From the NCBI GenBank assembly GCA_017428785.1, contig JAFRQD010000044.1, positions 1 to 40,820 of the forward strand: a stretch of 40,820 nt of DNA, read 5' to 3'. The position numbers were made by a program, and so were the translations under genes. The notes beneath the pieces are model-generated. The model worked only from the letters and a program-made list of their open reading frames with translations. It made no database searches and was not told where the DNA came from. Position 1 is the stretch's first letter; each line of letters starts with the position of its first letter. Of this stretch, positions 1-6,472 are shown in pieces. The stretch comes from Bacteroidaceae bacterium. Its GTDB lineage: Bacteria; Bacteroidota; Bacteroidia; Bacteroidales; Bacteroidaceae.

Positions 1-125
1 ATAAGCACCTCCTGGAAGAGGTCGTTCACCTCGTCGTCGTCCTTCGAGAACATGTAGCAAACGGTGTAGATAGTGCTCTTGTGCTCGCGGACAGTCTTGG
101 CGAATTGTCTTTCTGTGTCTGTCAT
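1..125 (-). CDS. ECF-type RNA polymerase sigma factor, N-terminal part (cut by window edge)
   Basis: Reading leftward from an ATG at 125-123, 41 codons run off the window. The peptide starts MTDTERQFAKTVREHKST and continues with a hydrophobic helix and the stretch FSKDDDEVNDLFQEVL. This is the layout of sigma-70 region 2.1-2.2 in small Bacteroidetes ECF sigma factors, where a core-polymerase-binding helix ends in DLxQEvl. Only about a quarter of the usual 160-180 residues is visible, so the subgroup cannot be named. It is divergent from the DUF488 operon; a TAACTTTG -7-like box lies 39 nt upstream of its start. Confidence 0.75.
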   Translation of the reverse strand, partial: MTDTERQFAKTVREHKSTIYTVCYMFSKDDDEVNDLFQEVL

Positions 126-163
126 TGTCGTTTGTTTCGAATCATTTCACCCATTAGACGCAA

Positions 164-171
164 CAAAGTTA
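164..171 (-). promoter_or_regulatory. Bacteroidetes -7 box for the ECF sigma gene
   Basis: The minus strand reads TAACTTTG, an exact TAnnTTTG match, about 39 nt upstream of the sigma start codon. I see no clear TTTG box 19 nt further upstream, so this is a weak to moderate call. Confidence 0.45.
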
Positions 172-202
172 CGAAAAACTACACGAATTTGAAAAAATTG
201 TG

Positions 203-210
203 TAACTTTG
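203..210 (+). promoter_or_regulatory. Bacteroidetes -7 box for the DUF488 operon
   Basis: TAACTTTG matches TAnnTTTG and ends 18 nt before the ATG at 229. It overlaps a TTG at 208 that could otherwise be read as a start codon, and so argues for the ATG. The leader would be very short, roughly a dozen nucleotides. It is arranged back to back with an identical box at 171-164 on the other strand. Confidence 0.6.
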
Positions 211-228
211 CACCAACAAATACACAAA

Positions 229-861
229 ATGGATAATAACAGACTATATAGCGTAGGGCATTCAAATCAGTCTCAGGAAGAATTTCTCAATCTTCTTCTT
301 GCGCATGGAGTGAATTGCATAGTGGATGTGAGGAGCGTGCCAGCAAGCAAATTTACGCCACAATTTAACATGGAGCCGCTGAAATGGTTCTTAAAAAGCC
401 ACCACATTCAATATCTGCACTTTGGTGACGAGTTTGGAGCAAGACGCACAGATTGTCTGGATGAGAACGAGCAAGTTAACTTCGAACTGGCAGTCAAAAC
501 CTCAAACTTCAAGCATGGAGTGGAAAGACTGATGAATGGTCTTGAGAAAGGATTCAACATCGCGCTGATGTGTTCGGAAGCAAATCCTTTGGAGTGTCAT
601 CGCTTCTCGCTCGTCTCTCGATACTTCTATGACAACGGTGTTGACGTACAACACATACTGAAAGATGCAGCATTAGCTTCGCACAAGCAATTGGAAAAAC
701 AGATGATTGATGAATATCTTCATGCGAAGAAATGTCGTCTTCCGCAGATTGATTTACTTTTTGGTACTTATACAGAAGCAGACCAACGCAGAGATGCCTA
801 TCGCATGAAGAATAAAGAGATTGGCTATAAACCTCAATTGGAATTAGAAGAGACATATTGA
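229..861 (+). CDS. DUF488 family protein (first copy)
   Basis: A 210-aa protein starting MDNNRLYSVGHSNQS. The opening beta-strand (LYSVGHS), the IVDVRSVPxS segment and the late motif CSEANPLECHRFSLVSRYF are the signature of DUF488, small proteins with conserved Cys and His-Arg residues suggestive of a catalytic or nucleic-acid-binding site. The molecular function is not established. The ATG at 229 is preferred over a TTG at 208, which lies inside the promoter box. One base separates it from a second DUF488 gene, followed 6 nt later by a dual-OB-like gene, so the three are surely one transcript. GC is visibly lower than in the housekeeping genes to the right, which fits an accessory island. 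Confidence 0.85.
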   Translation: MDNNRLYSVGHSNQSQEEFLNLLLAHGVNCIVDVRSVPASKFTPQFNMEPLKWFLKSHHIQYLHFGDEFGARRTDCLDENEQVNFELAVKTSNFKHGVERLMNGLEKGFNIALMCSEANPLECHRFSLVSRYFYDNGVDVQHILKDAALASHKQLEKQMIDEYLHAKKCRLPQIDLLFGTYTEADQRRDAYRMKNKEIGYKPQLELEETY

Positions 862-862
862 C

Positions 863-1306
863 ATGATAACACTTTTTACGATTGGATTTACCAAAAAGAG
901 TGCCGCACAGTTCTTCAATTTACTTCGAGAGAACCAAATAAAACAGCTGGTCGATGTCCGCATCAGCAACAGCAGTCAGTTGGCAGGATTTGCAAAGGGA
1001 AAAGACCTGCAGTTCTTTGTTAAGGAAATCTGTCACATCCCTTACAAGCACATCACAGATTTTGCTCCAACAAAGGATTTGCTGGATAAGTGGCACAAGC
1101 AGGAAGTGACTTGGACTGAATATGAGGACGTCTATACTTCCATTCTTAAAGATCGGGATATATTACAAAAATATGGTGTGAAGCAATTCGATGGCGCATG
1201 TTTCCTTTGCAGTGAAGAAACTCCAGAACAATGTCATCGACGATTGCTGGCCGAATATATGAAGAAGCATTCTGCAGAAGACGTGAAGATTGTTCACTTG
1301 GTATAG
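863..1306 (+). CDS. DUF488 family protein (second, shorter copy)
   Basis: A 147-aa protein starting MITLFTIGFTKKSAAQFF. It has the same fold signature as the upstream gene: an FTIGF strand, QLVDVRISNSS, and CSEETPEQCHRRLLAEYM near the C-terminus with the conserved Cys, Cys-His-Arg. It is clearly diverged from the first copy, so this is an old pair and not a recent duplication. The start is 1 nt after the upstream stop, which implies translational coupling. The role is unknown; two non-identical DUF488 proteins with an OB-fold-like partner could form a heteromeric complex. Confidence 0.85.
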   Translation: MITLFTIGFTKKSAAQFFNLLRENQIKQLVDVRISNSSQLAGFAKGKDLQFFVKEICHIPYKHITDFAPTKDLLDKWHKQEVTWTEYEDVYTSILKDRDILQKYGVKQFDGACFLCSEETPEQCHRRLLAEYMKKHSAEDVKIVHLV

Positions 1307-1312
1307 TATAAA

Positions 1313-2365
1313 ATGGATAGATATTTCATTTGTTTGGCCAACTCGTACAAGCGTGGCGGACGATGCATTGCAGGCATAGAAATCACATATAGTCCAGAGG
1401 GGAAATGGGAAATTGCCAGAAATGATAATGGAAGCCCTCACTGGATTCGTCCCATTGCAGATACCCAATTTGGCGAGATTCCTAATTATTACGCAAATTG
1501 TATCAAGTTGTTGTCTGTAATCAAGCTGACAGGCGTGAAGGATTGTCCTAAATGTGTGCATAGCGAAGATGTGCATTATTTACAAATGGAAGCACTCCCT
1601 TTAGCATATCCACCCGAGCAAAATGTGTTGACTCTGCTTGTCGACAATGTCCATCAGTCTATCTTTGGCAATCGGGGCAAGGCTGTTTCAGCAGCAACGG
1701 GAATAGAAACTACCTATTCGCTAATGATGATTCATGCAGAGAATGTTCAAGCCTATGTCGACGAAAACAGGGAGAAGTCAAAGAACAGAATGATATTTAA
1801 CCATTTCGGCATAGAATACGACTTTCCAATTACTGACCCCGCTTTCTTAGATGAATTCAGAAAGGCCCCCGAACATTTTGCAAACATTCCAGATGTCTAT
1901 TTGATTATCTCACTCGGTTTAGAATTTGAGGGATGGCACCACAAACTGATTGCGGGCGTAATAATCCCAACAGATTATGAAAAAGTACCAACGGTATCTT
2001 CACAAGCTACTCTTTCACGAACAAGTAAGTTAGGAATAGAAGACGAGACAGTTAACACTCAACATAAGGAATCGAGTTGGTTTGAAGAGTACGAGAGAGA
2101 ATTGACTCGTCTGCTTGACCAAAAGGAATTATTAGAAGAACAGATAAACGAATTGCGACAAAAACTTCTCAAGAAGATGGAGAACAGCGGAGTAAGTAAA
2201 GTCTGCTCGAGCCATTTCACCGTTAGCTACAATCCTGCAAAGACTGTCATGCAATTCGACAACCGAGCATTTAAGGCTGAGAATGAAGAACTTTATTCCA
2301 TCTATTGCAAGCCCAAGCAAAGGGAAGCATCCATCATTGTTAAAAGGATTAAAGATTCTGAATAA
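1313..2365 (+). CDS. Dual-OB-domain-like protein with coiled coil and recombinase-like C-terminal tail
   Basis: A 350-aa protein. The N-terminus MDRYFICLANSYKRGGRCIAGIE, followed by SPHWIRPIAD, resembles proteins annotated as dual OB domain-containing (CLANSxKxGGRCxAG ... WIRPv). Residues about 245-290 (WFEEYERELTRLLDQKELL and onward) form an amphipathic, Glu/Leu/Lys-rich coiled coil. The last 60 residues (FTVSYNPAKTVMQFDNRAF ... ELYSIYCKPKQREASIIVK) resemble the tail seen at the end of phage YqaJ-type recombinases. OB folds and that tail both suggest nucleic-acid contact. It closes the DUF488 operon. The family assignments are from memory of sequence patterns and the tail comparison is the weaker one. 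Confidence 0.6.
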   Translation: MDRYFICLANSYKRGGRCIAGIEITYSPEGKWEIARNDNGSPHWIRPIADTQFGEIPNYYANCIKLLSVIKLTGVKDCPKCVHSEDVHYLQMEALPLAYPPEQNVLTLLVDNVHQSIFGNRGKAVSAATGIETTYSLMMIHAENVQAYVDENREKSKNRMIFNHFGIEYDFPITDPAFLDEFRKAPEHFANIPDVYLIISLGLEFEGWHHKLIAGVIIPTDYEKVPTVSSQATLSRTSKLGIEDETVNTQHKESSWFEEYERELTRLLDQKELLEEQINELRQKLLKKMENSGVSKVCSSHFTVSYNPAKTVMQFDNRAFKAENEELYSIYCKPKQREASIIVKRIKDSE

Positions 2366-2441
2366 CACAATCTCTATGAGGAATACGGCGGCACACGTCA
2401 CATAGTCCCCTCACACATAAAAGTAAATTCGTAATCATTAC

Positions 2442-2579
2442 GGCAAGCAGGCAGGTTTTGTGCAGTCCTTTGCCGACGGGTGCGGCGCTGGCGAGATAAC
2501 GACAAGGAAGTTGTTCGGCGACTACAGCATCTACTGCGACGGCAAGATATTTGGCCTCATCGCCACTTTGGCACGTTGA
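2442..2579 (+). pseudogene. TfoX N-terminal-domain remnant
   Basis: The frame starting at 2442 reads an uninterrupted fragment containing FVQSFADGCGAGEITTRKLF and then GDYSIYCDGKIFGLI before a TGA at 2577. This matches the core of TfoX N-domain proteins (GEITxKKMFGDYGLYxDGKIFGLI). There is no start codon (a TAA lies just upstream at 2424) and everything after GLIA is lost, so it is a decayed fragment. It is followed 48 nt later by a clean terminator that may once have served this gene. Confidence 0.7.
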
Positions 2580-2626
2580 CCGACATCTTGGGGAAGCAAA
2601 GTTCGACGAATATCAACCGAGTCATT

Positions 2627-2651
2627 AAGTGAAGGACGCTTCACTTTTTTT
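2627..2651 (+). terminator. Rho-independent terminator
   Basis: A perfect 8-bp stem AAGTGAAG / CTTCACTT with a GACG tetraloop runs straight into a T-run ending at 2651. It would terminate transcripts from the DUF488/OB operon and the TfoX remnant. Confidence 0.85.
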
Positions 2652-2736
2652 GTATCTTTATGTAATGTTTAGCGAAAAGACGCGTCTAACTAAGTAGAGA
2701 CAAGTAACACAACATATCACTTAAAACATCAAGACT

Positions 2737-3159
2737 ATGGATTGGATTATGATTCCCCTGAACTTCGCCATCGTGTTTGGCGGCATTTACAAAGTTATCG
2801 AGCTCTTCGTCCACAAGCGTGAGCGGTTGATGCTCATCAGTAAAATCACGGAGCTGAAGAACATCGACTTCAAAGGCATCAGCCTATACAGCAGCGGAGG
2901 CAAGTATACAGCCCTCCGCATCGGCTGGCTGTTGACGGGCATTGGCTTTGGCTTCCTGCTCGGCTTCTGCATCAATATGCTGGCTACCTATGGCGATTAC
3001 TCTTTCCGTGCCGATGAAAACTCCATGTTTCTCTATAGCGATCGTGTCGGAAGCATCGTCTATGTGGCGAGCGTCTGCATCTGTGGCGGCATAGGTCTGC
3101 TTATGTCTTATCGTGCGGAGCGTAAGGCAGAACAACCTGAGGAAAAAGTAAAAGAGTGA
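2737..3159 (+). CDS. DUF6249-like small membrane protein
   Basis: A 140-aa protein, MDWIMIPLNFAIVFGGIYKV. It has three hydrophobic helices: residues about 3-20, about 63-85 (RIGWLLTGIGFGFLLGFCIN) and about 105-125 (IVYVASVCICGGIGLLMSY). Between the first and second is a short charged region, HKRERLMLISKI. This arrangement is typical of Bacteroidetes DUF6249 proteins, which are usually encoded next to ECF sigma factors, as here. The function is unknown; an inner-membrane sensor or modulator role for the downstream sigma factor is inference. A TATCTTTA box at 2653-2660 is only a near match to the -7 consensus. Confidence 0.65.
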   Translation: MDWIMIPLNFAIVFGGIYKVIELFVHKRERLMLISKITELKNIDFKGISLYSSGGKYTALRIGWLLTGIGFGFLLGFCINMLATYGDYSFRADENSMFLYSDRVGSIVYVASVCICGGIGLLMSYRAERKAEQPEEKVKE

Positions 3160-3222
3160 AAAAGTGAAAAGGTAAAAAAAAAACGACTTCTGCCTATTCT
3201 TTTTTACCTTTTCAACTTTTTA
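3158..3222 (+). repeat. A/T-rich near-perfect inverted repeat between membrane protein and ECF sigma gene
   Basis: The stretch of GTGAAAAAGTGAAAAGG type is followed after about 20 nt by its near-perfect reverse complement (TTTTTTACCTTTTCAAC and onward), then another partial copy. It would fold into a long A-U hairpin just before the sigma-factor gene. The same low-complexity motif recurs after 16494. It may act as a weak terminator or processing site. Confidence 0.5.
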
Positions 3223-3242
3223 CCTTTTCAACCTTTCAATAG

Positions 3243-3776
3243 ATGGACGAGCAGCGACTGATAGCCCGCATCCTTGACGGTCACGAGAGTGATTACGGCT
3301 ATTTCCTGGAGCGATACGGTGGCGAGGTGTTTGCCATCGTGTCGCGTTTGGTGCCGAACCGCGAGGATGCCGAGGAGTTGACGCAGGACGCTTTTGTCCG
3401 TGCTTATAGCCGTCTCGACTCGTTCGTCGGCCGTTCTTCGTTCTCCACATGGGTTTGCCGCATCGCCTACACCACCACCGTCTCGTGGCTCAGGAAGAAG
3501 CGCGTCAAGTATCTCAGCATCGAGGACAGGCCCAACCTGAGCGACGAGGAGGTGGACGAAGTGCTGGACAACGAGAGTCGGCTCGACGAACTTCGAAACG
3601 CCATTGCCCTCTTGAGGCCAGACGAACAGATGCTCCTGGAACTTTACTACTTCGAGAGCCGTCCCATGGCTGACATCGCCTACATTCTCGACGTGGAGCC
3701 AGGCACTATCGCTACGCGTCTGCATCGCATCCGTCGCAAACTTTATTCATTGATGAAACATGGAACAACACAATGA
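3243..3776 (+). CDS. ECF-family RNA polymerase sigma factor
   Basis: A 177-aa protein starting MDEQRLIARILDGHES. Region 2 spans about residues 10-85 and includes REDAEELTQDAFVRAYSRLD and FSTWVCRIAYTTTVSWLRKK. Region 4 spans about 115-170, with RPDEQMLLELYYFESRPMAD, IAYILDVEPGTIATRLHRIR and a closing RKLYSLMK. The length and domain order are normal for sigma-70 ECF factors, which direct RNA polymerase to a small regulon. It overlaps the next gene by 17 nt, the classic arrangement of a sigma factor with a membrane-bound regulator. Confidence 0.9.
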   Translation: MDEQRLIARILDGHESDYGYFLERYGGEVFAIVSRLVPNREDAEELTQDAFVRAYSRLDSFVGRSSFSTWVCRIAYTTTVSWLRKKRVKYLSIEDRPNLSDEEVDEVLDNESRLDELRNAIALLRPDEQMLLELYYFESRPMADIAYILDVEPGTIATRLHRIRRKLYSLMKHGTTQ

Positions 3777-4110
3777 AAGCCGAGCCCTGCGCCAAGCCCT
3801 CGCAGCAAGAGAGCGGCCGAGCCTGCCGTCGAACTTCGCCTACACCACAATGAGGCGGATTCACCTGGAACGACAGAAGAGCGAACGAAGGCAGCGAATC
3901 GTGGCCTTCCTCACCGTCGCAAGCGTCGTCGTCCTTGGCATCGGCGGACTCGTTTATATGTTCGGACAGGCAATCTGGCAGTCGATGGTTGCCATTTCGA
4001 AACGGCCCGAAGACCTCTCACTTGCCCTGCCCACGCTCTTCTGCCTCGCCTTCTTTGCCCTGCTCAACCGCTGGCTGGCCCGTCATTATGTGGGAAGAGA
4101 CAAAACATAA
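3760..4110 (+). CDS. Small membrane protein, candidate anti-sigma/regulatory partner
   Basis: A 116-aa protein. The N-terminal 45 residues are cytoplasmic and Arg-rich (SRALRQALAARERPSLPSNF, then MRRIHLERQKSERRQRIV). Two transmembrane helices follow (VAFLTVASVVVLGIGGLVYM and LSLALPTLFCLAFFALLNRW). It starts 17 nt inside the ECF sigma gene. LPSNFAYTTMRRI resembles the short N-terminal helix found in small Bacteroidetes proteins encoded after ECF sigma factors. An anti-sigma role is inferred from position and topology; no zinc-binding HxxxCxxC motif is present. Confidence 0.6.
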   Translation: MEQHNESRALRQALAARERPSLPSNFAYTTMRRIHLERQKSERRQRIVAFLTVASVVVLGIGGLVYMFGQAIWQSMVAISKRPEDLSLALPTLFCLAFFALLNRWLARHYVGRDKT

Positions 4111-4176
4111 CACATGGGAACAGCCATTTCGGGCAGCCTGGTCGGACAACCCGGCAAGAGAAGTTCGTTGCATATA

Positions 4177-4233
4177 CATGTAGTTGCAATTGCACATACA
4201 TGTAGTTGCAATTGCATATACATGTACGTGCAA
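4177..4233. repeat. 22-nt tandem direct repeats with palindromic cores (locus 1)
   Basis: Two full copies of a 22-nt unit (CATGTAGTTGCAATTGCA plus CATA or TATA) at 4177-4198 and 4199-4220, and a partial third to 4233. Each unit holds two palindromes, TACATGTA and TGCAATTGCA. It lies between two convergent genes. The period is the same as in the arrays near 16650, 23600, 31450 and 40450. Confidence 0.85.
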
Positions 4234-4257
4234 ACAACTTAACTCGCCAGGAGGAGT

Positions 4258-4965
4258 TCAGCGAAGCACGGCGTCGAACATCTTCCTGTATGCTTCCACC
4301 TTCTTCTCGAAGGAGAGCGGATAGGCGCGGGACGATGAGGGAAGGCGCCAAAGGAGGACAGCCTCACCCCGACCCTCTCCCGTGGGAGAGGGGGACACTT
4401 CGCCTGCATCGCCGTTGATATTCGTCGAGCTCTGCTTCACCCCTCCTTTTGAGGGGACGGGGGAGGCTGGGAGTGCAACCGAGGCGTTGACTTTCGGCAC
4501 TTCTGGAATGCCGAGAGAGGCGCAGATGGTTTGTGTGGCTTTCTCTCCGGTAGTGACTATCGCCCGAAGGAAAGGCAAGCGGGCTATCAAGGCGGCAATG
4601 TCGGTGGGCTCCACCACCTCGAGAAACTTGTCGGAGGCATTGTCCTGCAGGCGACGGACGGCAGTCGAGGTGTCGAAGAAAGCGAGCCCTTTCTCCTCGC
4701 AATGCCTCACAATCTCGTCCAGATTGAAGCGCTTCTCCTTCTCCAGAACGAAATGATTCCTGTCGCCAAAGAAGACCTCGCCCTCGATGCGCCAGTGGTC
4801 GTTAATCCAATTGGGGTAAAAGAAGTCGATGCACCACCGCTTTCGCTGCGGCGGAAAGCTGCCGAGGAACAGGACTCTCGCGTTCTTTGGCAGGAAAGGT
4901 CTCAAGGGATGATACTCGATGTCGCCCTTGCTTCTGGCTATGTTTTCCGTGTTCAAATAACTCAT
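4258..4965 (-). CDS. Uracil-DNA glycosylase family protein with an in-frame repeat insertion
   Basis: A 235-aa protein from the ATG at 4965 (MSYLNTENIARSKGDIEYHP); longer upstream readings have no conserved content. The first glycosylase motif is VLFLGSFPP and the second region is AIVTTGEKATQTICASLGIP, the pattern of UDG-superfamily base-excision enzymes of the deoxyinosine/mismatch-specific type. The C-terminal block SSSRAYPLSFEKKVEAYRKM also fits. Between SVALP and SSSRAY sit about 43 extra residues (including KGGVKQSSTNINGDAG and SPSPTGEGRGEA) encoded by two copies of a GC-rich mobile repeat. The frame stays open, but the insertion falls next to the usually compact SxxPS(T)S substrate loop, so activity is uncertain. 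Confidence 0.75.
   Translation of the reverse strand: MSYLNTENIARSKGDIEYHPLRPFLPKNARVLFLGSFPPQRKRWCIDFFYPNWINDHWRIEGEVFFGDRNHFVLEKEKRFNLDEIVRHCEEKGLAFFDTSTAVRRLQDNASDKFLEVVEPTDIAALIARLPFLRAIVTTGEKATQTICASLGIPEVPKVNASVALPASPVPSKGGVKQSSTNINGDAGEVSPSPTGEGRGEAVLLWRLPSSSRAYPLSFEKKVEAYRKMFDAVLR
4343..4474. repeat. GC-rich palindromic repeat pair inside the DNA glycosylase gene
   Basis: One perfect hairpin (CCCTCTCCC GT GGGAGAGGG, 4373-4392) and one related copy in opposite polarity (4440-4473, CCCCTCCTTTTGAGGGGACG and onward). Related copies are at 5166-5190, 8524-8564 and 40372-40404. Here the element is in frame and translated. Confidence 0.8.
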
Positions 4966-4971
4966 ACGGCA

Positions 4972-4979
4972 CAAAGATA
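4972..4979 (-). promoter_or_regulatory. -7 box upstream of the glycosylase gene
   Basis: The minus strand reads TATCTTTG, an exact TAnnTTTG match ending 6 nt before the ATG at 4965. The transcript would be nearly leaderless. Confidence 0.55.
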
Positions 4980-5061
4980 CAAAGAAATTAACAATTAATG
5001 TCGAAACAAGCCCCCTTTTACACTTTTCTTCGCCTTCATACATATTTTTCCTTAAAAACGC

Positions 5062-5092
5062 TTTGCCGATTGAAATCTTTTCCTTAATTTTG
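5062..5092 (+). promoter_or_regulatory. Strong Bacteroidetes-type promoter facing a non-coding region
   Basis: TTTG at 5062-5065, a 19-nt spacer, then TAATTTTG at 5085-5092: both boxes and the spacing match the Bacteroidetes housekeeping consensus. No open reading frame begins within the next 440 nt; the first thing downstream is the structured RNA at 5237-5471. It is the best visible promoter for that RNA, possibly via a processed precursor, and perhaps for read-through into the CXXX operon. Confidence 0.65.
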
Positions 5093-5165
5093 CACCGACC
5101 AAGCCAGCCAATCGTGGCAGGGCGGGCCAAAATCTTAATGGAATCCTGCGGAAGAGCACATTCTG

Positions 5166-5190
5166 CTCCCTCCCTTGAGGGAGGGTTGGG
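5166..5190. repeat. GC-rich palindromic repeat (CTCCCTC..GAGGGAG type)
   Basis: CTCCCTCCCTTGAGGGAGGG followed by TTGGG. It belongs to the same dispersed family as the copies inside the glycosylase and CXXX-maturase genes. It lies between the promoter at 5062 and the structured RNA. Confidence 0.75.
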
Positions 5191-5236
5191 GTGGGTCTTC
5201 CAATGGGAAAAAGGCGTTTACGGACGTTACATTCTG

Positions 5237-5471
5237 TGAGTTCAAACTTCGCAACTTTGAAACCGTACACAGGATATAATGCAACGGTAAGCACCTTCGT
5301 GGGTAGATTATATTGTGACCCGGGCTATATATTATAAATAATGTGTAGCAGAACGGGATTCTTATATAATCACTTGGCGTGGGCTGGCTGCGTTGCTTAT
5401 CCTTGTACGGGGGCAATGCGAAGGCCTGAACTCAGGGATGGGCAGAAGTAGAAACTCCCCATGCCTTTTTT
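5237..5471 (+). ncRNA. Long rod-shaped structured RNA, 6S RNA-like candidate
   Basis: Nested complementary segments build one unbranched rod: 5237-5244/5427-5434 (TGAGTTCA), 5247-5253/5417-5423 (CTTCGCA), 5263-5273/5401-5410 (CCGTACACAGG with one bulge), 5288-5293/5394-5399, then a large asymmetric central bubble, 5306-5313/5364-5371 (GATTATAT), 5319-5322/5354-5357 and a 12-bp tip 5324-5335/5338-5349 with G-U pairs. A GC hairpin with one mismatch (about 5435-5464) and a T-run end it near 5471. About 200 nt, rod shape and a central bubble are the hallmarks of 6S RNA, which mimics an open promoter to bind RNA polymerase. The identity is inferred from shape only; a different Bacteroidales RNA is possible. 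The remaining gap 4980-5540 holds no gene. Confidence 0.5.
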
Positions 5472-5540
5472 TATTTCCATTTCTTAACAACATTATTCAC
5501 GCCGAATTCGGGAGCAGGAGGCAACAACTATTTATGTGGA

Positions 5541-6464
5541 ATGAAAATAAAAAGGACAGACTTTCTCATCAAGTTACATTTTTTGTTTCTGTCTCTACTT
5601 CCCCTCGGAATAATAGCGCAAACACCCTATCGGGTGACGGCACAGAGGGTAAATGTGAGAAGCAAACCTTCAACAAAATCTCTTGTTGTTGGAGTTCTTA
5701 ATCGTGAAGATACTATTTCCGTAATGGAGATAAGTAACGGATGGGCATCTTTTACGTTCAAAGACAATACACGTTATGTGAGTGCATCTTATCTTGAAAA
5801 AGTAGAAGAACCTGAGGAAGAAGAAAAACCAGAAGATATTACGCAATCTGAACCAATAGAAGAAAGTATTAAGCCCACAATCACTCCTTCTGCTGTTCAA
5901 GAACCTAATTCCACAAAGAAGAAACAAAAAAAACGCAGTATTTCTTCTAATGATGGTCAATTACACCTTATCGCAGATATCTTTGGTGGTTATTCCAATT
6001 TTAGATGTGACAGAGTCACGCCTGAACCAGGTATCGGATTCGGATGCGACATAGGCATACAGTGTGACTACAATTGGATTTGGAACAAAATCCCTAATGG
6101 CTTATTTGGCGAATTTACTATTGGATATTCATGTCGTGGCAGTGGTGCTTATCCATTGCATGGAATAGGCGCAAGATTTTTACCTATAGGATATAAATAT
6201 AATCTAAATTCATCATGGGCACTTGCAGGAAAGACAGGTATATATCTTGCCTATCCCTTCTCTGGGATTGAAACTGGTCAACGCTCATATAGCGGTAGTT
6301 TTGACTGTGGAATCTCTATCGCACTTGGAGCAGAATGGAAACGTTTTGGACTAATGGCTTCTTATGAACATGGTTTCACTAATGTTATAACAGGATCTTA
6401 TGTAGATTTATACAATCAGGGAGCCTTTTTAACTTTATCATATAAATTTCTCTCATTCAAATAG
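5541..6464 (+). CDS. Secreted SH3b domain plus outer-membrane beta-barrel protein heading the CXXX operon
   Basis: A 307-aa protein with a signal peptide (KIKRTDFLIKLHFLFLSLLP ... IIAQ). Residues about 30-85 form a bacterial SH3 (SH3b) domain (YRVTAQRVNVRSKPSTKS and onward, GWASFTF, YVSASYL). An acidic, Glu/Pro-rich linker with a Lys cluster (KKKQKKR) spans about 88-135. From about 140 to the end come alternating hydrophobic/aromatic strands closing with LTLSYKFLSFK, typical of outer-membrane beta-barrels with a C-terminal Phe. SH3b domains usually bind peptidoglycan or peptides. It sits 8 nt upstream of the cysteine-rich precursor and shares its low GC, so it is probably co-transcribed and may anchor, receive or transport the product. 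The function is inferred from context. Confidence 0.7.
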   Translation: MKIKRTDFLIKLHFLFLSLLPLGIIAQTPYRVTAQRVNVRSKPSTKSLVVGVLNREDTISVMEISNGWASFTFKDNTRYVSASYLEKVEEPEEEEKPEDITQSEPIEESIKPTITPSAVQEPNSTKKKQKKRSISSNDGQLHLIADIFGGYSNFRCDRVTPEPGIGFGCDIGIQCDYNWIWNKIPNGLFGEFTIGYSCRGSGAYPLHGIGARFLPIGYKYNLNSSWALAGKTGIYLAYPFSGIETGQRSYSGSFDCGISIALGAEWKRFGLMASYEHGFTNVITGSYVDLYNQGAFLTLSYKFLSFK

Positions 6465-6472
6465 TATTTATC

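Noticed and set aside
208-231. TTG start at 208 for the first DUF488 gene
   Set aside because: It falls inside the TAACTTTG promoter box; the ATG at 229 gives the conserved N-terminus.
2653-2660. Promoter TATCTTTA before the DUF6249-like gene
   Set aside because: The last position mismatches TAnnTTTG and no upstream TTTG box is found; too weak to list as a feature.
229-4110. Prophage or integrative element at the left end
   Set aside because: No integrase, transposase, phage structural gene or flanking direct repeats; lower GC alone is not enough.
5237-5471. tmRNA, SRP RNA or RNase P RNA
   Set aside because: No tRNA-like ends or GGTTCGA loop, no GGAAGGAAGCAGC-like SRP loop and no GAGGAAAGTCC RNase P motif; only the rod shape remains, which fits 6S best.
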